This document shows positions 34,698-43,155 of a stretch of 64,000 nucleotides of DNA, piece by piece. The stretch is from Aurantiacibacter aquimixticola (lineage in GTDB: Bacteria; Pseudomonadota; Alphaproteobacteria; Sphingomonadales; Sphingomonadaceae), in NCBI RefSeq assembly GCF_003605475.1, contig NZ_RAHX01000001.1, positions 372,001 to 436,000 of the forward strand, written 5' to 3'. Positions within the stretch are counted from its first letter, which is position 1. Each line of letters starts with the position of its first letter. The notes under the pieces are model-generated. The model was not told the DNA's origin. It was given only the letters and a program-made list of their open reading frames with translations, and did no database searches. The position numbers were made by a program, and so were the translations under genes.

Positions 34698-35039
34698 ATG
34701 AAAGCGCGCTTCGCCTTTTTGTCGGCCCTCGCATTACTGGGTGCGACTGCTGCTCCCGCCGTGCTGTGCACGTCTGCCGCAGCGCAGGAACGCAGCTTCG
34801 ACCGCAGCGATCGCGGCGACCAGCGCAGCGCGCGCGAGGAAATGCGTGCCGGGCGCAATATGCCGATCCGCCAGATCGAACGCCGCATCATTCCGCAAAT
34901 GCGCGATGATGACGAGTATATCGGCTTTGAATACGATCGCCGCGCGCAGGCCTATCGCCTGAAATTCATTCGCAACGGCCGCATGATCTGGGTCGATGTC
35001 GATGCGCAGACCGCGCGCGTCCTGCGCATTTCGCGCTGA
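34698..35039 (+). CDS. PepSY-like small periplasmic protein
   Basis: 113 aa. Signal peptide, then an Arg/Ser-rich linker and a PepSY-like beta sheet (DDEYIGFEYDRRAQAYRLKF, then GRMIWVDVDAQTARVLRI). PepSY proteins often inhibit peptidases or act as sensors and are frequently encoded beside two-component systems; here the OmpR-type pair follows 89 nt downstream. Confidence 0.8.
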   Translation: MKARFAFLSALALLGATAAPAVLCTSAAAQERSFDRSDRGDQRSAREEMRAGRNMPIRQIERRIIPQMRDDDEYIGFEYDRRAQAYRLKFIRNGRMIWVDVDAQTARVLRISR

Positions 35040-35082
35040 TCCTCTCCACCTTGGAAACCGCCCGCTCGCTTGACGCGTTCAT

Positions 35083-35096
35083 GTTGCAAGCGCAAC
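35083..35096. promoter_or_regulatory. Inverted repeat before the response regulator gene
   Basis: GTTGC-AAGC-GCAAC at 35083-35096 lies 32 nt upstream of the ATG at 35129, just after TTGACG (35070-35075 area). It could be an autoregulatory site. Short, so chance cannot be excluded. Confidence 0.3.
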
Positions 35097-35128
35097 ACGA
35101 GGGCGCACGATAGAAGCAGGGAAAGACT

Positions 35129-35806
35129 ATGCGGATTCTGATTGTCGAGGACGAGCCCACTCTGGGCCAGCAGCTGAAATCCACGCTGGAACAGAACGGT
35201 TACGCGGTGGACCTTTCCACCGATGGCGAGGACGGGCACTTTCTCGGCAGCACCGAAGATTACGATGCCGTGATCCTCGATCTCGGCCTGCCGGAGATCG
35301 ACGGACTGACCGTACTTGGCATGTGGCGCAAGGAGGGGCGCAAATTCCCCGTCCTGGTGCTGACCGCGCGCGACAGCTGGAGCGACAAGGTCGCCGGGCT
35401 CGATGCAGGCGCGGACGATTATCTCGCCAAGCCTTTCCAGACCGAAGAGCTTATCGCTCGCTTGCGCGCCCTCATTCGCCGGGCTTCGGGCAATGCCTCC
35501 AGCGAACTGACCGCAGGCGATGTCCGCCTCGACACCCGTTCGGGCCGCGTCACGCTGGCGGGAGAGCCGGTGAAGCTGACGGCGCAGGAATACAAGCTGC
35601 TGAGCTACCTCATGCATCACAAGGGCAAGGTGGTCAGCCGCACGGAGCTCATCGAACATATTTATGACCAGGATTTCGATCGCGATTCCAACACGATCGA
35701 AGTCTTCGTCACCCGCATCCGCAAGAAACTCGGCGCAGAAGTGATCACGACGATCCGTGGCCTCGGTTACAGCCTCGACGACCCCGACGACCAGCCGCGC
35801 GAATAG
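35129..35806 (+). CDS. OmpR-family response regulator
   Basis: 225 aa. Receiver domain with acidic pair in IVEDEP and phosphoacceptor D51 (VILDLGLPEIDG), and a C-terminal winged helix ending NTIEVFVTRIRKKLGAEVI. It resembles PhoP/QseB-type regulators. The histidine kinase gene overlaps its 3' end, so the two are translated together. Confidence 0.95.
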   Translation: MRILIVEDEPTLGQQLKSTLEQNGYAVDLSTDGEDGHFLGSTEDYDAVILDLGLPEIDGLTVLGMWRKEGRKFPVLVLTARDSWSDKVAGLDAGADDYLAKPFQTEELIARLRALIRRASGNASSELTAGDVRLDTRSGRVTLAGEPVKLTAQEYKLLSYLMHHKGKVVSRTELIEHIYDQDFDRDSNTIEVFVTRIRKKLGAEVITTIRGLGYSLDDPDDQPRE

Positions 35807-37247
35807 CGGCAGCGAAAGCGGCGATGTCACCCGGCAGGAGGGCGGCGCGCCTTCCGCAGGGGAGGCCGCGCCCGAAGCCGAACGCGCCGCAGATCCGGCG
35901 ATAGAGCCAAGGCACACCGGAAGCCTTTCCCGCCGCATGATCATGATCGCGGCCGGCTGGATCCTCATCCTGCTGACAGTGGGCGGCGTCGCGCTCGATC
36001 GTGTGCTCACCAATCAGCTGGAACGCGAATTCGACAATCGCCTGCTCATCCCGCTCAACGCCATGCTCCGTTCGGCGGAGTATGTTCCGGGTTGGGGTGT
36101 CGAATTCAATTCGATCCTCGGCGATCAGAATTATCTCGACCCTGGCAGTGGCTCTTACTGGCAGATCAGCGGAGAGGGTTACGAGCCCTTTCCGTCCAAT
36201 TCGCTGTGGGACGACCGGCTGGTGGTGCGGGACGTCGACGCGGTCGAACCGATCTTCTACGATTCCGAGCAATTCCCCGACGAAACACTGCGGATGGTTC
36301 AGCGCACGATCCAGCTGCCGGGCAGCGACGTGCAATGGCAGTTCGTCGTCGCCCAGAACAGAGAGGATATCGACAGCCAGATCGGCACCGTGCGCGCTAC
36401 GCTGGCATGGTCATTCGCGGTGCTGGGGATCGGTCTGTTCCTGATGGCGATGGCACAGACCTGGTATGGCCTAGGTCCGCTACGCCGTGTGCGGGAGGCG
36501 ATCGCGCGCATTCGCACCAGTGGTTACAATCGCGTGACCGAGCCGCTTCCGCTCGAAGTCCAGCCGATGGTGCAGGAATTGAATGCGCTGCTGGCCCATT
36601 CCGAAAAGCAGGCCGAAGAAGCGCGCACCCATGCGGGCAATCTTGCCCATGCGCTCAAGACCCCGCTCACCGTGCTCAACAATGCCGCGCATGCGAAAGC
36701 GCCCGACCTCGACGAGGCTGTGCTGCGCGAGGCGGATGTGATGCAGCGCCATGTCGATCACCACCTTGCCAGAGCGCGCGCCGTGGGCCGCCGCGCCACG
36801 GGCCTTGCCCGCGCCGACGCGCTGGCCAGCGTGGAGGGCGTGGAGCGCGCCGTGTCACGGCTCTATGCGCATGTTCGTTTCGATATCGATAGCGGGCGGG
36901 GCACCCAAGTCGCGATGGAGCGTCAGGACTTGGACGAAGTGCTGGGCAATCTTATCGAGAATGCAGCGAAATATGGCGGTGGCAGCGTGTTCGTCACTGT
37001 CGATGCGCTGCCCGATAGCGACATCTGCGAGATCTGGATCGAGGATGACGGTATGGGCATTCCCGAAAAGGAGTGGGACGATATCTTCGGTCGCGGCGCG
37101 CGGCTGGACACCGGCAAGCCCGGCACCGGCCTCGGCCTCGCCATCGTGCGTGACGTGGTGCAGATTTATGGCGGCGAAGTTTCGCTCGCCGAAAGCGAGG
37201 ACCTTGGTGGACTGCTCGTGAAGCTCAGCCTGCCGCGCGCGCCTTAG
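35757..37247 (+). CDS. Sensor histidine kinase, PhoQ/QseC-like
   Basis: 496 aa if the GTG at 35757 is used; ATG 35937 (MIMIAAG) is the only other in-frame start and neither has a good ribosome site, so the start is uncertain. Two membrane helices (62-82, 216-236) enclose a periplasmic sensor domain. The H-box is LAHALKTPLTVL with H298; N-box NLIENAAKYGGG and G-boxes DDGMGIP and GTGLGLA are intact. It forms a two-component system with the preceding regulator. The TAG interlocks with the convergent lovR-like stop. Confidence 0.9.
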   Translation: MASVTASTTPTTSRANSGSESGDVTRQEGGAPSAGEAAPEAERAADPAIEPRHTGSLSRRMIMIAAGWILILLTVGGVALDRVLTNQLEREFDNRLLIPLNAMLRSAEYVPGWGVEFNSILGDQNYLDPGSGSYWQISGEGYEPFPSNSLWDDRLVVRDVDAVEPIFYDSEQFPDETLRMVQRTIQLPGSDVQWQFVVAQNREDIDSQIGTVRATLAWSFAVLGIGLFLMAMAQTWYGLGPLRRVREAIARIRTSGYNRVTEPLPLEVQPMVQELNALLAHSEKQAEEARTHAGNLAHALKTPLTVLNNAAHAKAPDLDEAVLREADVMQRHVDHHLARARAVGRRATGLARADALASVEGVERAVSRLYAHVRFDIDSGRGTQVAMERQDLDEVLGNLIENAAKYGGGSVFVTVDALPDSDICEIWIEDDGMGIPEKEWDDIFGRGARLDTGKPGTGLGLAIVRDVVQIYGGEVSLAESEDLGGLLVKLSLPRAP

Positions 37248-37624
37248 TCGGCGTCTGCCGGTTGGCGCTCGAGACTGGAGAGCGCGGCGGCGATGACCTT
37301 GCGGGAATCCGATGGTTTCTGGATGTGCTGGCGCCCCAATCGCTGCACAGTCTCGTCCGTACGATTGAGATCGCCCGAATGCAGGATGTAGGGAATTCCG
37401 CGCCGGTCCAGCTCCTCGGCCACGGGCAGGCAGGTTTCCTCGTTCTTCAGGGTCACGTCCAGCACGGCGACATCCACCGGCGTGTCGCCGTCAAGATGTC
37501 TCAACGCGGTCGCGACGTCGATCGCGCACAGCACACCGCAGCCACGATCCTGCGCGGCGAACTCCAGATCCATCATGATGAGCGGCTCGTCCTCGACCAG
37601 AAGGATCGTTTTATCGCAGCTCAT
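37244..37624 (-). CDS. Single-domain response regulator, LovR-like
   Basis: 126 aa, receiver domain only. Acidic E11/D12 (LLVEDEP), phosphoacceptor D56 (VAVLDVTL), S83 and K103 (QKP) are present; there is no output domain. The start overlaps the kinase stop (ATGA), so the two are co-translated. The layout matches the E. litoralis LOV-kinase/LovR pair, where the regulator acts mainly as a phosphate sink or intermediate in general stress signalling. The role here is inferred. Confidence 0.85.
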   Translation of the reverse strand: MSCDKTILLVEDEPLIMMDLEFAAQDRGCGVLCAIDVATALRHLDGDTPVDVAVLDVTLKNEETCLPVAEELDRRGIPYILHSGDLNRTDETVQRLGRQHIQKPSDSRKVIAAALSSLERQPADAD

Positions 37625-38739
37625 CGCGATCCTGCCTTGCCGATGGGAAGGGTCAGCGTGGCGATCAGGCCATCCTCGGCCCATTCGCGCTGCGTATCAC
37701 CGCCGCCATAGCGTACCATGCGCTCGATGATCTGATTGCCCGATCCGCTCTTGCCTTCCGGCTCTGCAACATCGGGTCCGCCCGTTTCTTTCCACTTTAC
37801 GACGAGCATCTGCTTTCCGTCCTGTTCCTCGACGTGCCAGTCGACATCGACTCGCCCGTCATCGCGCGTCCATGCGCCGTGTTTCGTGGCATTTGCCGCC
37901 AATTCATGCAGCGCGAGACCGACGCTCGAGACCACGCCGAATGGCACGGAATATTCGTTGCCATGCATCACGAGATGCGTGCCTTCGACATCGTAGGCTT
38001 CCAGAATACCGCGTATCGCCTGGCCGATCTCGATATTGCCGCTGCTCGCTTCATCGAGCGTGGTTTCATAAGCACGGCCGAGTGCCTGAACCCGCTCGTT
38101 TATTTCGCGCGCCTCATCCTCGATCCCGCGCATGCGACCGGTAATGTTCACGATCCCGGAAATCACGGAGAACATGTTCTTCATGCGATGCGAAAGCTCG
38201 CGCGCCATGTCTCGGGCATACTGCTCCTCGGCACGCGCTGCGCGCACATCCGACACGTCCCACTGGCTGCCGAAGAAATAGACCAGCTCGCCATCCTCGT
38301 CGTAGATCGGGCCAATGTGCAGGGCGTTCCAGAACGTGGAGCCGTCCTTGCGGTAATTCAGCAGCTCTACGACGGTCACGTCCTCGTTCGCGATCGCGTC
38401 GCGGATTTTCTCGACCGGCCTCGGATCGGTTTCGGGGCCTTGCAGGAATCGGCAATTGCGCCCGATGATCTCGTCCTGTTCGTACCCCGTCAGCTCGCGA
38501 AATGCGCGGTTGGCGAAGACGATCGGCACGTCGGGTTGTTTCGGGTCGGCCAGACAAATGGCCATGCGCGTCTGACCCATCGCCTGCTCGAAGAGGACGC
38601 CCGATGCCTTGGAAAAATGATCGCTCTGATTGGCTGCGCGAAACGCTTGTGGCGCAGGGTCGTGCCGCGGCGCTTCGCTGTTTGTCCGCTCGTCCGTTTC
38701 CGACAGATCGTGCTCGTCCGACCGCGCGTCGTCCGACAT
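37621..38739 (-). CDS. LOV-domain HWE/HisKA_2 histidine kinase (blue-light receptor)
   Basis: 372 aa, soluble. Residues 45-170 are a LOV/PAS domain with the photochemical motif GRNCRFLQ; C96 is the adduct-forming cysteine, and N128, N138 and Q159 fit the FMN contacts. The kinase core has an HWE-type H-box ELSHRMKNMFSVISGI with H184, then HELAANATKHGAW and a late GxGNQIIE region. A disordered acidic N-terminus of about 40 residues precedes the LOV domain. The family includes the E. litoralis LOV kinases, which feed the PhyR/EcfG stress response. Confidence 0.92.
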   Translation of the reverse strand: MSDDARSDEHDLSETDERTNSEAPRHDPAPQAFRAANQSDHFSKASGVLFEQAMGQTRMAICLADPKQPDVPIVFANRAFRELTGYEQDEIIGRNCRFLQGPETDPRPVEKIRDAIANEDVTVVELLNYRKDGSTFWNALHIGPIYDEDGELVYFFGSQWDVSDVRAARAEEQYARDMARELSHRMKNMFSVISGIVNITGRMRGIEDEAREINERVQALGRAYETTLDEASSGNIEIGQAIRGILEAYDVEGTHLVMHGNEYSVPFGVVSSVGLALHELAANATKHGAWTRDDGRVDVDWHVEEQDGKQMLVVKWKETGGPDVAEPEGKSGSGNQIIERMVRYGGGDTQREWAEDGLIATLTLPIGKAGSR

Positions 38740-38822
38740 GTCCTTATGGTTCCCTTACCCGTTCTTCCCCTGCAAAATACGCGCGTAGACGAGGCGGTTC
38801 CATACCTAACATGGGTCAGGTT

Positions 38823-39125
38823 TCAGTCACCCTGAACCTGTCGGTGATGACGGATCACTTCGTCGATGATGAAGCGCAGGAATTTCTCGCTGAATTCCGG
38901 GTCCAGGTCCGCATCTTCGGCGAGTTGTCGCAGGCGCGCGATCTGCCGCGTCTCCCTTTCAGGATCGGCGGGAGGCATGTGCGTTTGCGCCTTGTACCGA
39001 CCCACAGCCTGCGTGATGCGAAAACGCTCCGCCAGAATATGGATCAGTGCCGCATCGATATTGTCGATGCTGCGGCGAAAGGCGGCAAGCTGGGGATCGG
39101 TTGCGGGTTCGTCTGGGTCGTTCAC
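38823..39125 (-). CDS. Chorismate mutase, AroQ fold
   Basis: 100 aa. The helical mutase signature is clear: LAAFRRSIDNIDAALIHILA, then ERFRITQAVGRYKA, with Arg/Lys active-site residues, and IIDEVIRHHRQVQ at the end. It converts chorismate to prephenate. The frame is open 55 codons further upstream, but the GTG at 39125 gives the usual family length of about 95-100 aa; the start is therefore tentative. Confidence 0.85.
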   Translation of the reverse strand: MNDPDEPATDPQLAAFRRSIDNIDAALIHILAERFRITQAVGRYKAQTHMPPADPERETRQIARLRQLAEDADLDPEFSEKFLRFIIDEVIRHHRQVQGD

Positions 39126-39189
39126 TGCGCCGGGATGCCGCAGAAATGCCGCCTTGCCAATAGCCGCGCGCCGCCCCATTGAGACTGGC

Positions 39190-40212
39190 ATGAGCGACAA
39201 CGTCGTCCCCCTGAAGCGCACGGATGGAGAGGAGCGGCCGACGCTCCAGCCTATCCTGTCGCTCACCGCCACCGCGATGAACTCGGTCAATCAGGTTATC
39301 CTGAAGCGGATGCAGAGCGAAATTCCTCTCATCCCCGCGCTGGCCGGGCACCTGATCAGCGGAGGCGGCAAGCGAATGCGACCGATGCTGACGCTCGCCG
39401 GGGCGGAGGTCGTCGGGTATCAGGGCACGCGCCATCACAAGCTCGCCGCGGCGGTCGAATTCATCCACACAGCCACGCTGCTTCACGATGATGTGGTGGA
39501 CGGCAGCGAGACCAGGCGCGGCAAGTCCGCCGCCAACATCGTCTACGGCAATCCGGCAACGGTGCTGGTGGGCGATTTCCTGTTCAGCCGCGCGTTCGAG
39601 CTGATGGTGGAGGATGGCAGCCTGAAAGTGCTCAAGATCCTTTCCAGCGCGAGCGCCATCATCGCGCAGGGCGAAGTCGATCAGCTGACCGCGCAGCGCA
39701 AGATCGAGACGTCGGAAGAGCGCTACCTCCACATCATCGGCGCGAAGACCGCCGCTCTGTTTGCCGCCGCCAGCCGGATCGCCGCCGTGGTCGCCGAGAA
39801 GGGCGAGGCGGAGGAGCAGGCGCTCGACGATTATGGCCGCAATCTCGGTGTAGCTTTCCAGCTCGTGGACGACGCGCTCGATTACGATGCCGACGCCGCC
39901 GAGATGGGCAAGGATCGGGGCGACGATTTTCGCGAGGGCAAGATGACGCTGCCCGTCATCCTCGCCTATGCGCGCGGAGACGAGGAGGAGCGCCGCTTCT
40001 GGCAGGACGCCATCGCCGGGTTCCGGACGGAGGACGAGGATCTCGCCCACGCCGTCGCGCTCATCCGCAAGCATGACTGCGTATCCGCCACACGCGAACG
40101 CGCCCGCCACTTCGCGCAGCGCGCCTGCGGCGCCTTGTCGATCTTCCCGGACTCCGCCGCGCGCAGAGCAATGGTGGAGGCGGCGCAATTCGCCGTGAGC
40201 CGGGGTTACTGA
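39190..40212 (+). CDS. ispB: Polyprenyl diphosphate synthase (octa/decaprenyl type)
   Basis: 340 aa. Both aspartate-rich motifs of trans-prenyltransferases are visible: LLHDDVVDGSETRRG and QLVDDALDYD. It makes the long side chain of ubiquinone; chain length cannot be read directly. ATG 39190 (MSDNVVPLKRTDG) fits the family start; the frame extends upstream by 108 codons into the divergent mutase gene and is ignored there. Confidence 0.93.
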   Translation: MSDNVVPLKRTDGEERPTLQPILSLTATAMNSVNQVILKRMQSEIPLIPALAGHLISGGGKRMRPMLTLAGAEVVGYQGTRHHKLAAAVEFIHTATLLHDDVVDGSETRRGKSAANIVYGNPATVLVGDFLFSRAFELMVEDGSLKVLKILSSASAIIAQGEVDQLTAQRKIETSEERYLHIIGAKTAALFAAASRIAAVVAEKGEAEEQALDDYGRNLGVAFQLVDDALDYDADAAEMGKDRGDDFREGKMTLPVILAYARGDEEERRFWQDAIAGFRTEDEDLAHAVALIRKHDCVSATRERARHFAQRACGALSIFPDSAARRAMVEAAQFAVSRGY

Positions 40213-40255
40213 CGCGCTTTCGCAGGACTGACGAAACAGGCTAGGCGGCGTTCTT

Positions 40256-42682
40256 GTGACCTCCGACCTCCCCATTCACGCCGTTCTGCCGGACTTGCTC
40301 GCCGCCTTGCGCTCCGGCAATTCGGCCGTACTCGTCGCGCCGCCGGGCGCAGGTAAGACGACGGCGGTCGCGCCCGCGCTGCTCGGCGAGGAGTGGTGCA
40401 CCGGCCAGATCATCCTAACAAGCCCGCGCCGGGTCGCCGCTCGCGCGGCGGCGGAGCGGATCGCGCATCTGCTGGGTGAAAAGGTAGGGCAGCGTGTCGG
40501 CTATCTCACCCGGTTGGACGGCAAGCCGGGCAGCCGCATTATTGTCGTGACCGAAGCGATTCTGGTAAATCGGCTGATGGAGGATCAGGAGCTGTCCGGC
40601 GTTTCCGCGCTGCTGTTCGACGAAGCGCATGAGCGGAACCTCGACAGCGATCTCGGCCTGGCGCTGGCGCTGGAAACACAGGGCGTACTGCGTGAAGATC
40701 TGCGAATCTGCGTCATGTCCGCAACCATCGACGGCGCGCGGTTTGCGCGGCTGATTGGCGAGGTGACGCCTGTGGTCGAGAGCGAGGGGAAGGCCTTTCC
40801 CTTGGCGATCGAATGGCTCGGCGCGTCGCCCGAAATGCGGGTCGAGGACGCGATGACATCCGCTATCATGCGCGCGTGGCGAGAGGAGGAGGGCGACATC
40901 CTGGCCTTCCTGCCAGGGGTCGGCGAGATCGAGCGGGTGCGAGAGCGGCTGGAGGCCAAACTGCCGGGCGTTCCATTTCTACCGCTGCATGGGCAGGTCC
41001 AGCCAGCGCAACAGCGCGCCGCCATTCGCCGCGATCCCGGTGGACGCCGCCGCGTGGTGCTCGCCACCAGCATTGCCGAAACCTCGCTGACGCTGGAAGG
41101 TGTCTCGGTCGTGGTCGATAGTGGTCTTGCGCGCCGGGCCGAGTTCGACCGGGCGTCGGGCACCACACATTTAGTCACCGGGCGCGCAAGCCAGGCGGCG
41201 GCCGCGCAGCGGGCGGGGCGCGCCGCGCGGCAGGGTCCGGGCGTCGCCTATCGCCTGTGGGAAGAGGCTGGCCATGCAGGCAGGCCCAAATTCGATACGC
41301 CCGAAATGCTGAGTGCAGACCTCGCGACGCTTGTCCTGAACCTCGCCAGATGGGGCGTGAACGATCCCGCCGATCTGCAATGGCTCGACCCGCCGCCCGC
41401 CGCCTCCGTCGCCAGCGCGCGAGAGCGTCTTAATGCGCTCGCAGCGGTGGGCGGCGATGGTGCGATTACGGCGATGGGAAATCGCATCGCTGCACTGCCG
41501 ATGGCGCCGTGGCAGGCGGCCATGTTGCTTGCCGGGGCCGATCGCGGCGAGGCGTTGCTGGCGGCGAAGCTGGCGGTGCTTCTACAAGAGCGCGGTCTGG
41601 GCGGTCGCTCGGAAGATCTGGAAGCGCGGCTGGCTCGGTGGGAGATGGATCGCTCTACGCGCGCAAGGGGAGCAATGCGGCTCGCGGAGGGCTGGGCGCG
41701 CAAGGCCGGTTCCAAGCCTACCGAGCAATCCCGGCAAGGCGGTCCGCCCGCCATCTTCCTCGCCGCCGGTCGGCCCGACATGATCGCGCGTCGCCGCGAT
41801 CCTTCGGGTAAGAGCTGGCAATCTGCCGGTGGCCGGGGCTTCATGCTCGATGCTGCCTCACCACTCGCACGATCGGAATGGCTGGTCATCGGCGATGCAC
41901 AGGGATCGGCGAAGGGAGCGCGCATCACCGCAGCCGCTGCTCTTTCGCAGCAGCAGGTCGAACAACATCTGGGTCATCTGATCGAGGCGCGGACAGTCGC
42001 GCGCTGGAACGATGACGAAGGCCGTGTGGAAGCGCGCCGCGAAAGACGCCTTGGCGCTATCACCCTGGCGAGCGGTCCGGACCCCGATCCGGACAAGCGA
42101 GCGATATTGGACCTCCTCATGCGTAAGGCATGCGAACGGCTCCCTGATCTCCTGCCGCCTGCGCTTCTGGCGCGAGCGGTTTTCGCACAGGTCGAGGCGC
42201 TTTCGGGAAGCGCGCTCGCGGATCGCGCGGACGACTGGCTCCGGCCACTGTTGACCGACCGCCGCGACCTCGATCTGCCACCGGCACGCTATGCGGAGGC
42301 GGCCTTGAACCTGCTCGATTGGAGCGAGCGGCAACGGTTGGACAGCCTCGCCCCGCGCCATTTCACCAGCCCGGCGGGCACCACCCACGCCATCGACTAT
42401 GCGAGCGAACATGCGCCCAGTGTCGAAGTCCGCGTGCAGGCTCTCTTCGGGCTCGACCGGCACCCGATGATCGGCGAAACGCCGCTTCTGATCCAGCTTA
42501 CCAGCCCCGCCGGCCGGCCGATCCAGGCGACGCGCGACCTACCGGGCTTCTGGCGCGGCAGCTGGGCAGACGTGCGCAAGGAAATGAAGGGCCGTTATCC
42601 GAAGCATCGGTGGCCCGATGAGCCATGGAGGGAAGCGCCGAGCCTCAAGACCAAAAACGCCTTCAAAAACGCGAAAGGCTGA
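40256..42682 (+). CDS. hrpB: ATP-dependent helicase HrpB
   Basis: 808 aa, full length. DEAH-box helicase with Walker A PGAGKTT, DEAH (LLFDEAHERNLDSDL), SAT (MSATIDG) and QRAGRAARQGPG motif VI. The C-terminal HrpB extension is complete (HPMIGETPLLIQLTSPAGRP). It is an RNA helicase of unclear biological role in bacteria. The start is GTG at 40256. Confidence 0.92.
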   Translation: MTSDLPIHAVLPDLLAALRSGNSAVLVAPPGAGKTTAVAPALLGEEWCTGQIILTSPRRVAARAAAERIAHLLGEKVGQRVGYLTRLDGKPGSRIIVVTEAILVNRLMEDQELSGVSALLFDEAHERNLDSDLGLALALETQGVLREDLRICVMSATIDGARFARLIGEVTPVVESEGKAFPLAIEWLGASPEMRVEDAMTSAIMRAWREEEGDILAFLPGVGEIERVRERLEAKLPGVPFLPLHGQVQPAQQRAAIRRDPGGRRRVVLATSIAETSLTLEGVSVVVDSGLARRAEFDRASGTTHLVTGRASQAAAAQRAGRAARQGPGVAYRLWEEAGHAGRPKFDTPEMLSADLATLVLNLARWGVNDPADLQWLDPPPAASVASARERLNALAAVGGDGAITAMGNRIAALPMAPWQAAMLLAGADRGEALLAAKLAVLLQERGLGGRSEDLEARLARWEMDRSTRARGAMRLAEGWARKAGSKPTEQSRQGGPPAIFLAAGRPDMIARRRDPSGKSWQSAGGRGFMLDAASPLARSEWLVIGDAQGSAKGARITAAAALSQQQVEQHLGHLIEARTVARWNDDEGRVEARRERRLGAITLASGPDPDPDKRAILDLLMRKACERLPDLLPPALLARAVFAQVEALSGSALADRADDWLRPLLTDRRDLDLPPARYAEAALNLLDWSERQRLDSLAPRHFTSPAGTTHAIDYASEHAPSVEVRVQALFGLDRHPMIGETPLLIQLTSPAGRPIQATRDLPGFWRGSWADVRKEMKGRYPKHRWPDEPWREAPSLKTKNAFKNAKG

Positions 42683-42696
42683 ATTAGGAGGCCTGC

Positions 42697-42978
42697 ATGG
42701 CAGAAGCTCGTATCTACAAGCGTCCGAAAAGCGCGATGCAATCCGGCAAGGCGCGGATCGACGAATGGGTTCTCGATTTCGCGCCGGCGGAGGCGAAGAA
42801 GCCCGATCCGCTGATGGGCTGGAGCGGCAGCGGCGATACGCGCCAGCAATTGCAGCTGACCTTTCCCAGCAGCGAAGCCGCGCAGGCCTATGCGGAAAAG
42901 CACGGCATTGCCGCACGCGTGCACAAAGTGCCGCCGAAAAAGCTGAAGCTGCAGGCTTACGCCGACAACTTTCGGTAG
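42697..42978 (+). CDS. Complex I NDUFS4-like accessory subunit
   Basis: 93 aa. The ETC_C1 pattern is seen: ARIYKRPKSAMQSGKARIDE start, DPLMGWSGSGDT, and the C-terminal VPPKKLKLQAYADNFR. In alphaproteobacteria this small protein corresponds to mitochondrial NDUFS4 of NADH dehydrogenase. It sits alone here, away from the nuo operon. AGGAGG lies upstream of ATG 42697. Confidence 0.9.
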   Translation: MAEARIYKRPKSAMQSGKARIDEWVLDFAPAEAKKPDPLMGWSGSGDTRQQLQLTFPSSEAAQAYAEKHGIAARVHKVPPKKLKLQAYADNFR

Positions 42979-43014
42979 TTGAAATCCGCACGAACCGCCG
43001 CCATATGCGCCGCG

Positions 43015-43100
43015 GGAGTCGGGTGGACGTTCGCGTTTGCTCACCGGGTCAGGTCCGGAAGGAAGCAGCCCAGGTAAATGGCAGCGGGTCGCTCGGCTCC
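43015..43100 (+). ncRNA. ffs: Small signal recognition particle RNA (4.5S)
   Basis: The universal apical loop GTCAGGTCCGGAAGGAAGCA is present, flanked by paired arms GGAGTCGGG...GCTCGGCTCC, and four Ts follow (43101-43104). The RNA pairs with Ffh to target membrane proteins. It lies 55 nt upstream of dnaX, a common arrangement. End points are read from the pairing and may be a few nt off. Confidence 0.93.
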
Positions 43101-43155
43101 TTTTCCACACTATTGATGCGATGACATTCGCGCGGCGAGCGCCTAGCTTTGCCGC

